DNA from: Isotricha intestinalis
Taxonomy: Eukaryota; Ciliophora; Litostomatea; Vestibuliferida; Isotrichidae
NCBI GenBank assembly: GCA_023807065.1
Contig: JAJJLU010000344.1
Location: 22,831-86,830 of the forward strand
DNA length: 64,000 nt
Direction: 5' to 3'
The translations under genes were made by a program, and so were the position numbers. Shown in pieces: positions 1-8,999 of this stretch (its first letter is position 1; each line of letters starts with the position of its first letter). Below the pieces are notes generated by a model, which had not been told where the DNA came from, made no database searches, and saw only the letters and a list, made by a program, of their open reading frames with translations.

Positions 1-2
1 AA

Positions 3-164
3 AATAATGATAATGTTAATAAAGCTTTTGATGAAATTATTAATAATATTTTTGATGTTTATAAAAATTTAATTGAAGAAGAAGAAAACACTATTAATAA
101 AGGAAATGGAATTGATATTCTCAATACGAAAGATATGAATAAAAAGAAAAAATGTTGTGAATAG
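3..164 (+). CDS. Rab-type small GTPase, C-terminal end (5' end outside window)
   Basis: Only the last 53 codons are present, in frame 3, ending in TAG at 162-164. The segment VNKAFDEIINNIFDVYKN looks like the last helix of the Rab G domain. It is followed by an acidic hypervariable linker and a basic tail ending KKKKCCE. A paired-cysteine end preceded by lysines is the known geranylgeranylation signal of Rab proteins, so the product is probably a membrane-anchored vesicle-traffic GTPase. The subfamily cannot be told because the nucleotide-binding motifs are off the left edge. Another prenylated Ras-like GTPase is the alternative. This is the only gene in the window seen to use TAG as stop. 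Confidence 0.65.
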   Translation, partial: NNDNVNKAFDEIINNIFDVYKNLIEEEENTINKGNGIDILNTKDMNKKKKCCE

Positions 165-259
165 GTTTTGTTTTTTTATTTATTCATATTAATATATTTT
201 TTTTATTAATTATATATTTTATTATTATTCATTAATTTATAATAATTATAATTATAAAA

Positions 260-1624
260 ATGATAAGAACAATTCATCGTAATAAACAAATTATAATTAA
301 AAAATTACAAAATATATCTAATAATAATAAGTCTTCTCTTGAATCAAACAGAACAGCTATTAGTAACGGTATTAAAAATTCTTTTGATAATAATTTTGTT
401 TTAAATTCAAATATTTATTTTAAGAAAATAATTAAAAAAAATCTTAAAACTAAATATGATATAAATCCTTTTAAATTTACTTTAATAAGAATTCAAAATT
501 TTATTGACTCAAAGTATTGTAGAACAATTGCAATTTTTAAAGAAAGTTTAATTTATTATTATGAAGAAGAATTCCTAAAAAGATATTATCAGAAATATGA
601 ATCTATTGGGAGAATCCCAAAATTTTTTAATTATTATACTAATTATCTATTATTTTTTTGTAAACCTACTTTTAAAGAATTACACTTAAGTGAACAGTTA
701 ATAAAATATTATGAGAAAAAAGCTCATGTATTTTATAATGATAATTATACTCTAAAAAATAAAAATAATGAAAAAAAAACTAATAATAATAATAAAAATA
801 ATAATAACAAAGAAGAAATTATATTTACTGAAAAAATTAGAAAAATAATTTCTGGTCAGAGTTCTTCATCACAATTAATAATTAAGAAAAATGAAAATTC
901 TTCTATTTTAACCTTTTATTCTCTTGAGAATTCAATTTTAAATTTATTAAATGGAAATAAAAAAGAAAATTTAGTAAAAATAGAAAGACCAAAATTTAAA
1001 TTTAAAATAAATGAGAATAATAGAAAAGAAAATTTTATTCAAAAGCATTTTATAACAAATTCAATCCAAAAAGAAGAATTAAATAATTCTAATAAAATTT
1101 ATAAAAATTATATTACTTTTTATAATAAACATTCAAGAAATATAATAAATCATAATAATCCATTATTTAGAGATGAAAATTTATTAACAAATAATTTTCA
1201 AGTTAATAAACATTTAAAAATATTATCTTCTCAAAATGGAAATTTTCCTTTATGCTTAACAGAGAGAAATGATAATAATAATCAAATAAAAAGAAATACT
1301 AAGATTCCTTTGTTAACTCAAAATAATAATATTAAAAAAAGAACAACTTCATTTTCAATAAAGGGAAATTCCCAAAAAAATTATAAAAAAAATAAACCTA
1401 AATTATTATCATATATAAGTATTACTCCTTCAAAAAAAGATCAAATTAATTTTGGAAATACTTATAAAACAATTAATAATCACGGAAATGAAGGTAAAAG
1501 AAATTTCCATTTTCAAAAAAAAATAATTGAAAATAATCAAAAAAATATTACAAAAAAAGGGATAAATTATTTAAAAGATTATGTTCAAATTCAAAAACAG
1601 ATAATTAAATATAAATTACCTTAA
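260..1624 (+). CDS. Hypothetical protein with a conserved N-terminal helical block, Asn/Lys-rich tail
   Basis: 454 residues. Residues about 75-160 form a conserved-looking block (FIDSKYCRTIAIFKESL, then EEEFLKRYYQ, ESIGRIPKFFNYYTNYL, then a Phe-Cys-Lys-Pro step). The rest is low-complexity Asn/Lys/Ile sequence. The same block recurs in the protein at 22944-24407 (minus strand), with the shared pattern FLKRxYxxxES.xRIPxxxxYYxNY, so the two are paralogs. I recall this kind of domain as a widespread uncharacterised family in ciliates, but that is memory and was not searched. No catalytic motif, signal peptide or membrane segment is seen. The ATG sits in an A-rich context about 95 bp after the Rab stop. 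Confidence 0.7.
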   Translation: MIRTIHRNKQIIIKKLQNISNNNKSSLESNRTAISNGIKNSFDNNFVLNSNIYFKKIIKKNLKTKYDINPFKFTLIRIQNFIDSKYCRTIAIFKESLIYYYEEEFLKRYYQKYESIGRIPKFFNYYTNYLLFFCKPTFKELHLSEQLIKYYEKKAHVFYNDNYTLKNKNNEKKTNNNNKNNNNKEEIIFTEKIRKIISGQSSSSQLIIKKNENSSILTFYSLENSILNLLNGNKKENLVKIERPKFKFKINENNRKENFIQKHFITNSIQKEELNNSNKIYKNYITFYNKHSRNIINHNNPLFRDENLLTNNFQVNKHLKILSSQNGNFPLCLTERNDNNNQIKRNTKIPLLTQNNNIKKRTTSFSIKGNSQKNYKKNKPKLLSYISITPSKKDQINFGNTYKTINNHGNEGKRNFHFQKKIIENNQKNITKKGINYLKDYVQIQKQIIKYKLP

Positions 1625-2883
1625 AATAATGAGTAATTAAATATAATTTATTTTTATATATGATGATATGAGAATAAGTTATTTAATATTTCTTATATAT
1701 ATTAAAAGATTTTTTTTCATTTAATAAATAATATAAGGTAAATAAAAAATAAACATTTTTATAAATTTCATTTTTCATTTTTTAGTTAATTTCATTTTTC
1801 TTTAGTTAAATTCTTAATTAAACTTGAAGAATAAATTCATTTTATAAAGTTATATCATTTTTAGAGTCTCATTAATTACTAAATGAAATTTTTATATTTT
1901 TTTAATTTTTTTCCAAATTTTTTTTTGATTGATATTATTCAATTCTTAATCATAAAAATAATAGTTTAAATTCATTGGTTTTTCAATTTGTTTTTTAATT
2001 AACCAAATTTTTAAGGTTATTCATCCAATTATCAAAATCTAAATTCATATGATTTTTGATTATAATAAGATTTAAAATTTAAAGAAGATAAATTTTATTC
2101 AATTTAAACAGATTTTAACTAATTGATGAATTAAAAAATCCTTTTTTTATTTCATTATTCAAGTCTTTAAAAATAATAGATAAATATTATAACTTTTCTT
2201 TTTATTATTTGTTTTACAAAGATACCACTAATTTTGATTATTACTTAATTTTTTATTAGATCAAAATTGTTTTTATATACATTGCTTTAAAATTAAATTA
2301 AAAAATCATTATAAGTGAAAAAAATATTTTTTTTCCAATCATCATATCTAATAGAATTATTTATACGATTAAATTTTATAGGAAAATCCTAAATTTTTTC
2401 AATTTTTAAAAATAAATGATTGCATTTTTTTAAAAAATTTATTTTTATTCACCATTAAAAAAATTCTTTTAAATTAATAATCTCTTTAAAAATTGGTCAT
2501 TAAAGGTTAAAAGTTTAATTTTTAAATTTAAAATAACTACTTAATCTTTATATGTATAAAATAATCTTAATACAATTTAATTTTATTTCTTTCATTTATT
2601 TAATTATTTTTCACTTTTTAATAAAAATATCAAAATTAATTAAAAACAATAAAGAATAATTATTATTTATAATATAAAAAAAGCCCCTATTTCCTATTTA
2701 AAATGTAAATTTTTTTAATAAGATTTTATAAGAATAATTTCCTTAAATAATAGGGGTGTTAATAAAATTACTTTATTATATACAAAAAATAGAATATTAA
2801 AGGTTTTAATAAAAAATCCTTCAAAATTATAATAAATCTTTAGGAAAGTATTTAACTACAAAAAAAATCATTTTAAATAAATA
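1625..2883. other. Gene-poor spacer with faint decayed coding on the minus strand
   Basis: No open frame of useful length is present. On the minus strand around 1880-2170, short stretches read like former protein (for example DFDNWMNNLKNLVN) but are broken by TAA and frame changes. In DNA this AT-rich, such readings are weak evidence. A GC-containing inverted repeat lies near the right end and is listed separately. Confidence 0.4.
2684..2756. repeat. Inverted repeat CCCCTATT...AATAGGGG upstream of the DNIR gene
   Basis: CCCCTATT at 2684-2691 is matched by AATAGGGG at 2749-2756. The perfect stem is 8 bp, with one more possible G-T pair outside and a loop of 57 nt. Runs of four C or G are very rare in this sequence, so the match is unlikely to be chance. 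It lies about 130-200 bp upstream of the ATG at 2884 and could be a regulatory structure, part of the 5' UTR, or a small RNA. Function unknown. Confidence 0.4.
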
Positions 2884-3702
2884 ATGATTTCATCAAATAA
2901 AAAAGAAAAAAAAGAAAACTTTTATGATATTTTTGATGAAGATGCTTCATCAATAAAAAATATACAATTTCAATATAATCAAATTTTTGAAATTGTTCAA
3001 TCTTTTTCAAAAAAAAAAACAAAACGGATTAGAGGAGATAATATAAGAAGTAGAATTATTAATCACTTTATAAATTTTTTGATAAACTTTTTAAATGATT
3101 ATATCTTTCAACTTTATGGTTATCAAAAAGTTGCATTCATAAAAATCAATTATAAAGATAGAAAAAAAATTGATACAGAATCTCTTCTTTATTTAATGAA
3201 TTTGAGGATACAAGATTTATGTTCAATGAAAATTTCATCAAAGATGAAAAGATATTCTACAGATCATAATTTAAAATGTTTAAATATAGTAAAAGATAAA
3301 TTAGGAAATGATTTTATTAATCAAAGAGTTTTAGATTTTTATCAAAATTTTTATTTAATTGATTATAATAAGTTACTTAATTTTGGTATAAAAGAAAGTA
3401 CAAAAAATTTCTATAGTTTATTAAAAGAGGTAAATAAAGATAAAAAATATAAAGAAAAGCTAGTAGAAACTGGAATTAATTTAGTTACAGAATTTATTCA
3501 AAAAAAAAGAAAAAAAAAATTTAAAGATTATGATCCAGATTATGATCCTTCAAATGTAGAAAAAGAACATTCAGTAAAAATTACAATGACAGATGATGAA
3601 TTTATGACTTATTGGACAAAGAATACTGATTTACATGATCTTTATTCTAATGTTGGAAATGATGAGATATATTATGATTTTAAAAATCAAAGTATTGTGT
3701 AA
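2884..3702 (+). CDS. DNIR-family hypothetical protein, copy 1
   Basis: 272 residues. It starts with an acidic YDIFDEDASS segment and a Lys/Arg stretch, then the block DNIRSRIINHFINFLINFLNDYI at about 57-79. This is followed by a helical region with KxxKINYKDR and FINQRVLDFYQNFYL, and an acidic tail. It aligns with the protein at 47610-48569 over most of its length (DNIRSxIxxHFxxFL, KINYxxx, ISNDF/GNDF, YENYYL/YQNFYL), so this is a duplicated family. I do not recognise a named domain. The basic stretch before the helical block could be a nuclear signal or nucleic-acid contact, which is inference only. No membrane segment is seen. Confidence 0.7.
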   Translation: MISSNKKEKKENFYDIFDEDASSIKNIQFQYNQIFEIVQSFSKKKTKRIRGDNIRSRIINHFINFLINFLNDYIFQLYGYQKVAFIKINYKDRKKIDTESLLYLMNLRIQDLCSMKISSKMKRYSTDHNLKCLNIVKDKLGNDFINQRVLDFYQNFYLIDYNKLLNFGIKESTKNFYSLLKEVNKDKKYKEKLVETGINLVTEFIQKKRKKKFKDYDPDYDPSNVEKEHSVKITMTDDEFMTYWTKNTDLHDLYSNVGNDEIYYDFKNQSIV

Positions 3703-3969
3703 ATAACAATTAATTAAATTCTTAATCATTTTTTATTTTGATGATAGTTATATAAAATAAAATTGAAAGTTTTCTAAATATATATATATAATTTTAAAAA
3801 TTATAATGCAATTTTAAAGTAAAATAAAATATTAATAATTATTATTTAGGTAATTAAAAAAATATAAATGATAAATTCTAAGTAATAAAATTAATAAAAT
3901 TTAAAATAAGAATGTTTATTTATATTAATTTTTACCTTTCTCTCTTTTATTATCACCACTATTTCTAAA

Positions 3970-4545
3970 ATTAATTTTTTTAATATTTGTTTATATCAAA
4001 TTCTTCTTCTTTTTTATCGTCATTATTCACATTATTAATATGATTACTATTTTTGATATTATAATAAAAAGCTTTTATTTTTTTATTATTTGTATTATTG
4101 TTAACTTGATTTCCAATTTGCATATTCATTTTTGAATGTTGATATAAAGCGTAATTTTCTTGAATTTTTTTCATTTAATTCCTATTTGTTTATTTTTTTT
4201 GTGGTCTAGAAGTTAAAGATTGAGGAGAATTACTGTTTCTTAACATATTTAAATTGTTTAAATTATAATATTATTAAAATTGTGATTTTTAACTGTTTTC
4301 TTTTTTTAATTTGATTCATTATTTTGATAATTTAATATAATTTGTTGGAAATTAATTTTTGAACTTTTTATTGATTGAATAATTTATAAAACTAATTTTT
4401 CTAAATTTCTCATTAATTTATTTTTTCAATATTTGATTAATAATTATTTTATCAATTAATTCTTCTAATTTTTCTTCAACTATTTTATTTCACATTCGCT
4501 GTAAAAAATGTTTTCCCTTCATTTTCATTATTGTTTTTCTTTCTT
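3970..4545 (-). pseudogene. Decayed gene remnant (64-codon open tail plus interrupted upstream part)
   Basis: An open tail (start codon at 4174, stop at 3980) reads as a Gln/Asn-rich peptide. Upstream on the same strand, near 4190-4250, the sequence still reads NMLRNSNSPQSLTSRPQ. Near 4440-4540 it reads MKMKGKHFLQRM, a TGA, then NKIVEEKLEELIDKIIINQ. At least five stops and probable frame shifts separate these pieces. The Glu/Ser/Pro/Arg content is unlike neighbouring spacer, which argues for former coding sequence. An old gene losing CAA codons to TAA by C-to-T change would look like this. The parent family is not recognised. Confidence 0.4.
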
Positions 4546-4664
4546 TATTTTTTCCTTTTTAATTCTGATTTTTAATTATTAAATATAAATAAATAACAAA
4601 AAACTCAAATATTTTAATTAAAATAAGAAAAAAAATTATTTTTTTCAAAAAAAAAATAGAAGAA

Positions 4665-6242
4665 ATGTTATCACATGAAACAGAAGGAAAGATAATTAAA
4701 CTTTTTTTAGGAATTGCAAATGGAGATTCCGAATTAAATTCAATGAAACAAAATTTAATAGAAAATTATCCAATAAATCCCGTTCAAATTTTTAATAGAA
4801 TTGATAGAAATTGTAAAGGAGGAATAAGTCAAAATGATTTAATTTCTTTTTTAAATAACTATAACATACCTTGTTCAAATTTAGAATCTGAATTATTTTT
4901 TTATTTCTATGATTTAAATATGGATGGCTTAATAGATTTTATTGAATTTCTAAATATTATAATTTCGGATTATAACTATTTATTTAAAAAAGTATGGAAG
5001 AAAAAATTTTTAAAAGGGAACTTTACTCATGAAGATATTAATTGTCCTTTAAATCCAAATGTTGAAAATCAAGTAATAATTTTATTAGATAAAGAAATGG
5101 AATTTTGTAGATATATATGTGAATTAATTAATGATATTAAAAATTCAAATGATTTCAATTTAGAAGATATGTTTTTTATTATTAAAAGTTATTCTTTTAT
5201 TACAAGTGAAAGTATTCGAGCTTTTTTTGATAGAAATGAAATTAATTATAATGATAATGATATTAAATCTATTATTACTAGAATAGATAATAATCAAGAT
5301 TCTAAAATTTGTTTTGAAAGATTAAAAATGCTTTTTGATATACCTGAACATTTTAATTATACAAATAATTATAATGATAATAGTAATATATTATTAATGA
5401 GTGGAAATTCAAATTTAAATAAAACACATAATATTTCAAATCAGAATTTATATAATGAATCAAATAATAATCTTTATTCTAATAATAATAATTATTCATA
5501 TAATAATACTCCAATAAAAAATAAAAAAAATGAAAATATCCCAAATTTAAATTTAAATAATATTAATTATGATGATGATAATGTTTATGATAGTAATTTT
5601 GACAATTATAACATTGAAGAAAAAAATATTCCAAATGAAAAAAATATATTTATTCCTAATAAAGAATTTAAATTAACCGACAATTTCGATGAAAATGAAA
5701 TGCAATATATATGTGCTCATTGTTCAAGAAGTGGTTCTCCTATATTAAGAAAGAAAAATTTAAATAAACAAATCCCTATTATTTCTCCAAGAATAAATAA
5801 TAATGTTAATATTAGATATAAGGAATTTATTCAAGAAAAAAGAGAAAATAGTTTAAATAGAAGTTTTGAAAAAAGCTTAAGTCGTTCTAGTTCAGTTGAA
5901 CCAAAAGAAGGAATTAGTCCAAGAGATAATAATTGTTGTGAAAATGATAATTATGATAATAATAATAATAGTTATCATTATAATTTTAATTATAATAATA
6001 ATATTCATAATATTAAAAATGTTAATTTTGATTATAATAAAAATAATGGGTATAATATTTATTATAAAAATAATGATTTTTATAAGAATTTAAATAGGAA
6101 TTATAGTAAAGATAATATTATTAATGATGATTTGAAAAATAAAATTTATCAAAAAAATTTAAGTCTTTCTGGTCTTGATTTAAGTAGAAAAAGAAATGTT
6201 CCAAAAAGAATAAATTCAAATTATAATTTTAAATACCAATAA
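4665..6242 (+). CDS. EF-hand protein with Asn-rich C-terminal half
   Basis: 525 residues. An EF-hand pair occupies about residues 35-105. The first loop is degenerate (DRNCKGGISQNDL). The second is a good calcium loop (DLNMDGLIDFIEF). A further EF-hand-like segment near 205-225 (DNNQDSKICFERL) is weaker. From about 230 on the sequence is dominated by Asn runs, with a short CAHCSRSGSPIL motif near 350 and Ser/Arg-rich patches that could be phosphorylated. It is probably a calcium-responsive regulatory or cytoskeletal protein; the partner is unknown. The order (EF-hands, then a long disordered tail with a CxxC and SP motif) is one I associate with ciliate genomes. No kinase domain is present, so it is not a CDPK. 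Confidence 0.75.
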   Translation: MLSHETEGKIIKLFLGIANGDSELNSMKQNLIENYPINPVQIFNRIDRNCKGGISQNDLISFLNNYNIPCSNLESELFFYFYDLNMDGLIDFIEFLNIIISDYNYLFKKVWKKKFLKGNFTHEDINCPLNPNVENQVIILLDKEMEFCRYICELINDIKNSNDFNLEDMFFIIKSYSFITSESIRAFFDRNEINYNDNDIKSIITRIDNNQDSKICFERLKMLFDIPEHFNYTNNYNDNSNILLMSGNSNLNKTHNISNQNLYNESNNNLYSNNNNYSYNNTPIKNKKNENIPNLNLNNINYDDDNVYDSNFDNYNIEEKNIPNEKNIFIPNKEFKLTDNFDENEMQYICAHCSRSGSPILRKKNLNKQIPIISPRINNNVNIRYKEFIQEKRENSLNRSFEKSLSRSSSVEPKEGISPRDNNCCENDNYDNNNNSYHYNFNYNNNIHNIKNVNFDYNKNNGYNIYYKNNDFYKNLNRNYSKDNIINDDLKNKIYQKNLSLSGLDLSRKRNVPKRINSNYNFKYQ

Positions 6243-6317
6243 AATTCAATTGATTTTTTATATTCTAATATATAATTAAATATTTTTTTAATATTGTATA
6301 AATCTCATAAATTTTAT

Positions 6318-6755
6318 TTATTTATCTTTTTCTTTCTTTTTATTTATAAAATTTATAATTTCATCAGTTCCTTCTTCGATATTATTTATATTTATTATAT
6401 CTTTTGGTTGTAATTTTTTTTCTTTTTTTTGTTCAATTATACCTAACAATAAATCTAATTCAATTTGAGATTCTTTTTCTTTTTTATATTTATTTTTCTC
6501 ATTGTCATATTCTTCATCAATATTATCATTTTCATCTAATTCAATATTATACTTTTTTTTATCATTATCTTTATCAATTTCATCATTTGACTTTTTAAAT
6601 TTATTTAAAAAATCCATTAATCCTTCTTTATTTATTTTTCTTGAATTATCCATTTTCATATTTGGTTTAAGTTTAAATTTATTTAATATTATTTCTTTTT
6701 CATCATGTTCTTCTAATTTCTTTTCTAATTTTAATAATGAATCATCTTTATTCAT
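6318..6755 (-). CDS. Small acidic/lysine-rich hypothetical protein
   Basis: 145 residues, strongly charged (Glu, Asp, Lys). A conserved-looking patch near residues 95-112 reads SQIELDLLLGIIEQKKEKK. The IExDLxLGxxE pattern is reminiscent of NOPCHAP1/DUF4598 proteins, small chaperones in box C/D snoRNP assembly. That likeness is slight and stated only as a possibility. It is convergent with the EF-hand gene, with 75 bp between the two stops. The frames on the opposite strand here are shadows. Confidence 0.55.
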   Translation of the reverse strand: MNKDDSLLKLEKKLEEHDEKEIILNKFKLKPNMKMDNSRKINKEGLMDFLNKFKKSNDEIDKDNDKKKYNIELDENDNIDEEYDNEKNKYKKEKESQIELDLLLGIIEQKKEKKLQPKDIININNIEEGTDEIINFINKKKEKDK

Positions 6756-6871
6756 TAATAAAAAAAGCTTATATATAAATTTAATATGTAAAAAAAGTTT
6801 TTTGAATAATGAAATAATTAATTAAATGAAAATATAAAGATATTATTATAATAAATTAAATTCACAAATAT

Positions 6872-8152
6872 TTATTTTTCATAAGTTTCACAGATATTTT
6901 TATTATATTCTTTAATAATATAATTAAATTCACTTTCTTCAATATTGGAACCAATATCAATTTGACTAGTGTTTGCTTCCATAGAATCATTTATTGTTTT
7001 ATTTTTATTACCATTATTATTCACAACATTATTATTATTATTTTCTTTAACATTATTAGGAGTTTTATCTACAGTAGAATTAGAACTAATTTGATTATTA
7101 TTATTTCTTAATTTAATACATTGTTCCTTTAACATAGTAATTAATTTTTTTAATTGATGATTTTTTTTTTTATATTTCTTAACTGCGTTTCTATAAAATT
7201 TTAATTGAAATTTTAATTTTTCAATATATTCATCAGAAGATCTATTAGTTAATTTTACTCCTTCAATAACATCAATGTGTTTAACAGGAGTATATTTACT
7301 TAAAACTTTAGTGAAATCTAATTTTGGAATATTTTGACTGTAATCATTTTCATCAGTTGTTAAATATTTTGGTTGTTTTATTTTTTCAGGAAATTTAATA
7401 ATTGGAGACTCTAAATTACTTATTGTAGTTTCACTTTTTCTATTCTTTGAATTACCACTTTCTTCACTACTTGTTAATATATAATCAAACATTTGAATAT
7501 TTTCCATTGTTTCTTTTATCTTTTTTTTCTTTTTTGAATTTTTTAATTTTGCTTTTAATCTTTCAATTTGTTTTTCTTGTAATAAAAATTTCTTTTTGTT
7601 TTCTTGAAGCAAATGAGAATATTTTGTTATTAATTCTCTAGTTTCACATAATTCATTATTCATTTCAATATTTACATGATCAGGTTCACATATAATTAAT
7701 TCTTTTGTACTATTATAATCTTCTCTGTAATATTTATTTAATTCTTTTTTTAATTGTAATATTAAACTTTCTTTTTCTTTTAATTGATTTGATAATGTAA
7801 AAATTTCTGTCGATTGATTATCTAATGTTTCTTTATTTTTTGCAATATATTCATCTAATTGTTGTTGTGTTTTATATATTTTTTTTTCTAATTCTGTTTT
7901 TTCTTTATATAAATTTGATATATTTTCTGTTAACCTTTCATTATCTTTTTTTAATGTTTTTAGATAATTTTTTATTTCTTCATTTGCATTATTGTTTAAA
8001 TTTTTAAATAATATTTCTTTATTAATTTCTAAAGAAGTTTTAACATCAGCTAATTCTGTTTTTAAATTTGTATTTTCTTTCATATATAAATTAACTTTGT
8101 CAGCATAATCACTTAATAATTTTTTGGCTGTTTGTACATCAAACTTTAACAT
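6872..8152 (-). CDS. Coiled-coil protein
   Basis: 426 residues. Heptad-like coiled coil runs from about 5 to 215, with a basic KLKNSKKKKKIK end. A Ser/Thr-rich linker follows (about 215-300), then a second short coiled coil near 310-350 (EYIEKLKFQLKFYRNAVKKY). The tail contains Asn runs and ends acidic. It is probably a structural or centrosomal/cytoskeletal filament or linker protein; no family could be assigned. The start follows A/T-rich sequence and begins MLKFDVQTAKKLL. No membrane segment is seen. Confidence 0.7.
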   Translation of the reverse strand: MLKFDVQTAKKLLSDYADKVNLYMKENTNLKTELADVKTSLEINKEILFKNLNNNANEEIKNYLKTLKKDNERLTENISNLYKEKTELEKKIYKTQQQLDEYIAKNKETLDNQSTEIFTLSNQLKEKESLILQLKKELNKYYREDYNSTKELIICEPDHVNIEMNNELCETRELITKYSHLLQENKKKFLLQEKQIERLKAKLKNSKKKKKIKETMENIQMFDYILTSSEESGNSKNRKSETTISNLESPIIKFPEKIKQPKYLTTDENDYSQNIPKLDFTKVLSKYTPVKHIDVIEGVKLTNRSSDEYIEKLKFQLKFYRNAVKKYKKKNHQLKKLITMLKEQCIKLRNNNNQISSNSTVDKTPNNVKENNNNNVVNNNGNKNKTINDSMEANTSQIDIGSNIEESEFNYIIKEYNKNICETYEK

Positions 8153-8999
8153 TTTAATTTGAATATAATATATAATTATTATTAAAGAATTAATTTTAAA
8201 ATTTATTAAGAATCTTAATATTTATGAAGGATTTTTATTTATTTTAAAGAAATCTCTTATTTTTCATTACCTTCTCCTCCATTAAATCAATGAAATTTCC
8301 AAAGATATAATAAAGAAAATAATTATATATAATAATATTTCTTTCTTTTATAAAAAGAAAAAATATTTTAGGATATTAATAATAAAAAATTAAATTAAAA
8401 ATGAAATAAATAAAGCAATTCCTAAAATTTATTCAAATGATAAATCTAATATTTTCAAAATTATATATAATTTAAAAAAAAATAAAAAGACCTAAAATAC
8501 TTAAATTAAGAATTTTTAATTTTTCCATATCTTGTCTAAAAAAACAAATAGTTTTAGTTACTTTCTAAATATCTAAAAAAATTATTACTACAATTAAAAC
8601 ATGTAAATTAGGATCATACTTTATATTAAAGAAAAACCTTACTTTACAATTTCTTTTTAATTGCCAATATAATGTATCTTAAATTTATATTACTTTTATT
8701 ATTCAGAAAAAATAAACATTTGTAATAATTAAATAAATAAAATATAATAAAGGATTAAAAAATAAGAATATAATTTATATTAGAATTATTGTTTTAAACT
8801 TTCAAAATAAGTAATATTCAAAATGAAACTTTCTCAAAAATAGTTTGAAATATTTTTAATAATTTTAATTTCCTAAAAATCCTGCATAAATATTTCAGTA
8901 TTGAAAAATTATTATAAAAAATAAAATGAATAATATATGAATGTTTTTTAAATTTTCTATTATTTTTTTAAATATAATTTTTTAATTATTATAGTAATA
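8153..8999. other. Divergent spacer, nothing recognisable
   Basis: It lies between the divergently transcribed coiled-coil and USP genes. I see no tRNA, no long open frame and no repeat. A plus-strand frame near 8395-8740 can be read with nine TAA interruptions, but that density is what random DNA of this composition gives. Confidence 0.4.

Noticed and set aside
8395..8740. Long plus-strand reading in one frame with nine TAA interruptions, as if a decayed gene
   Set aside because: The TAA density matches what random DNA of this AT content gives, and the translation has few Asp, Glu or Gly. No homology recognised.
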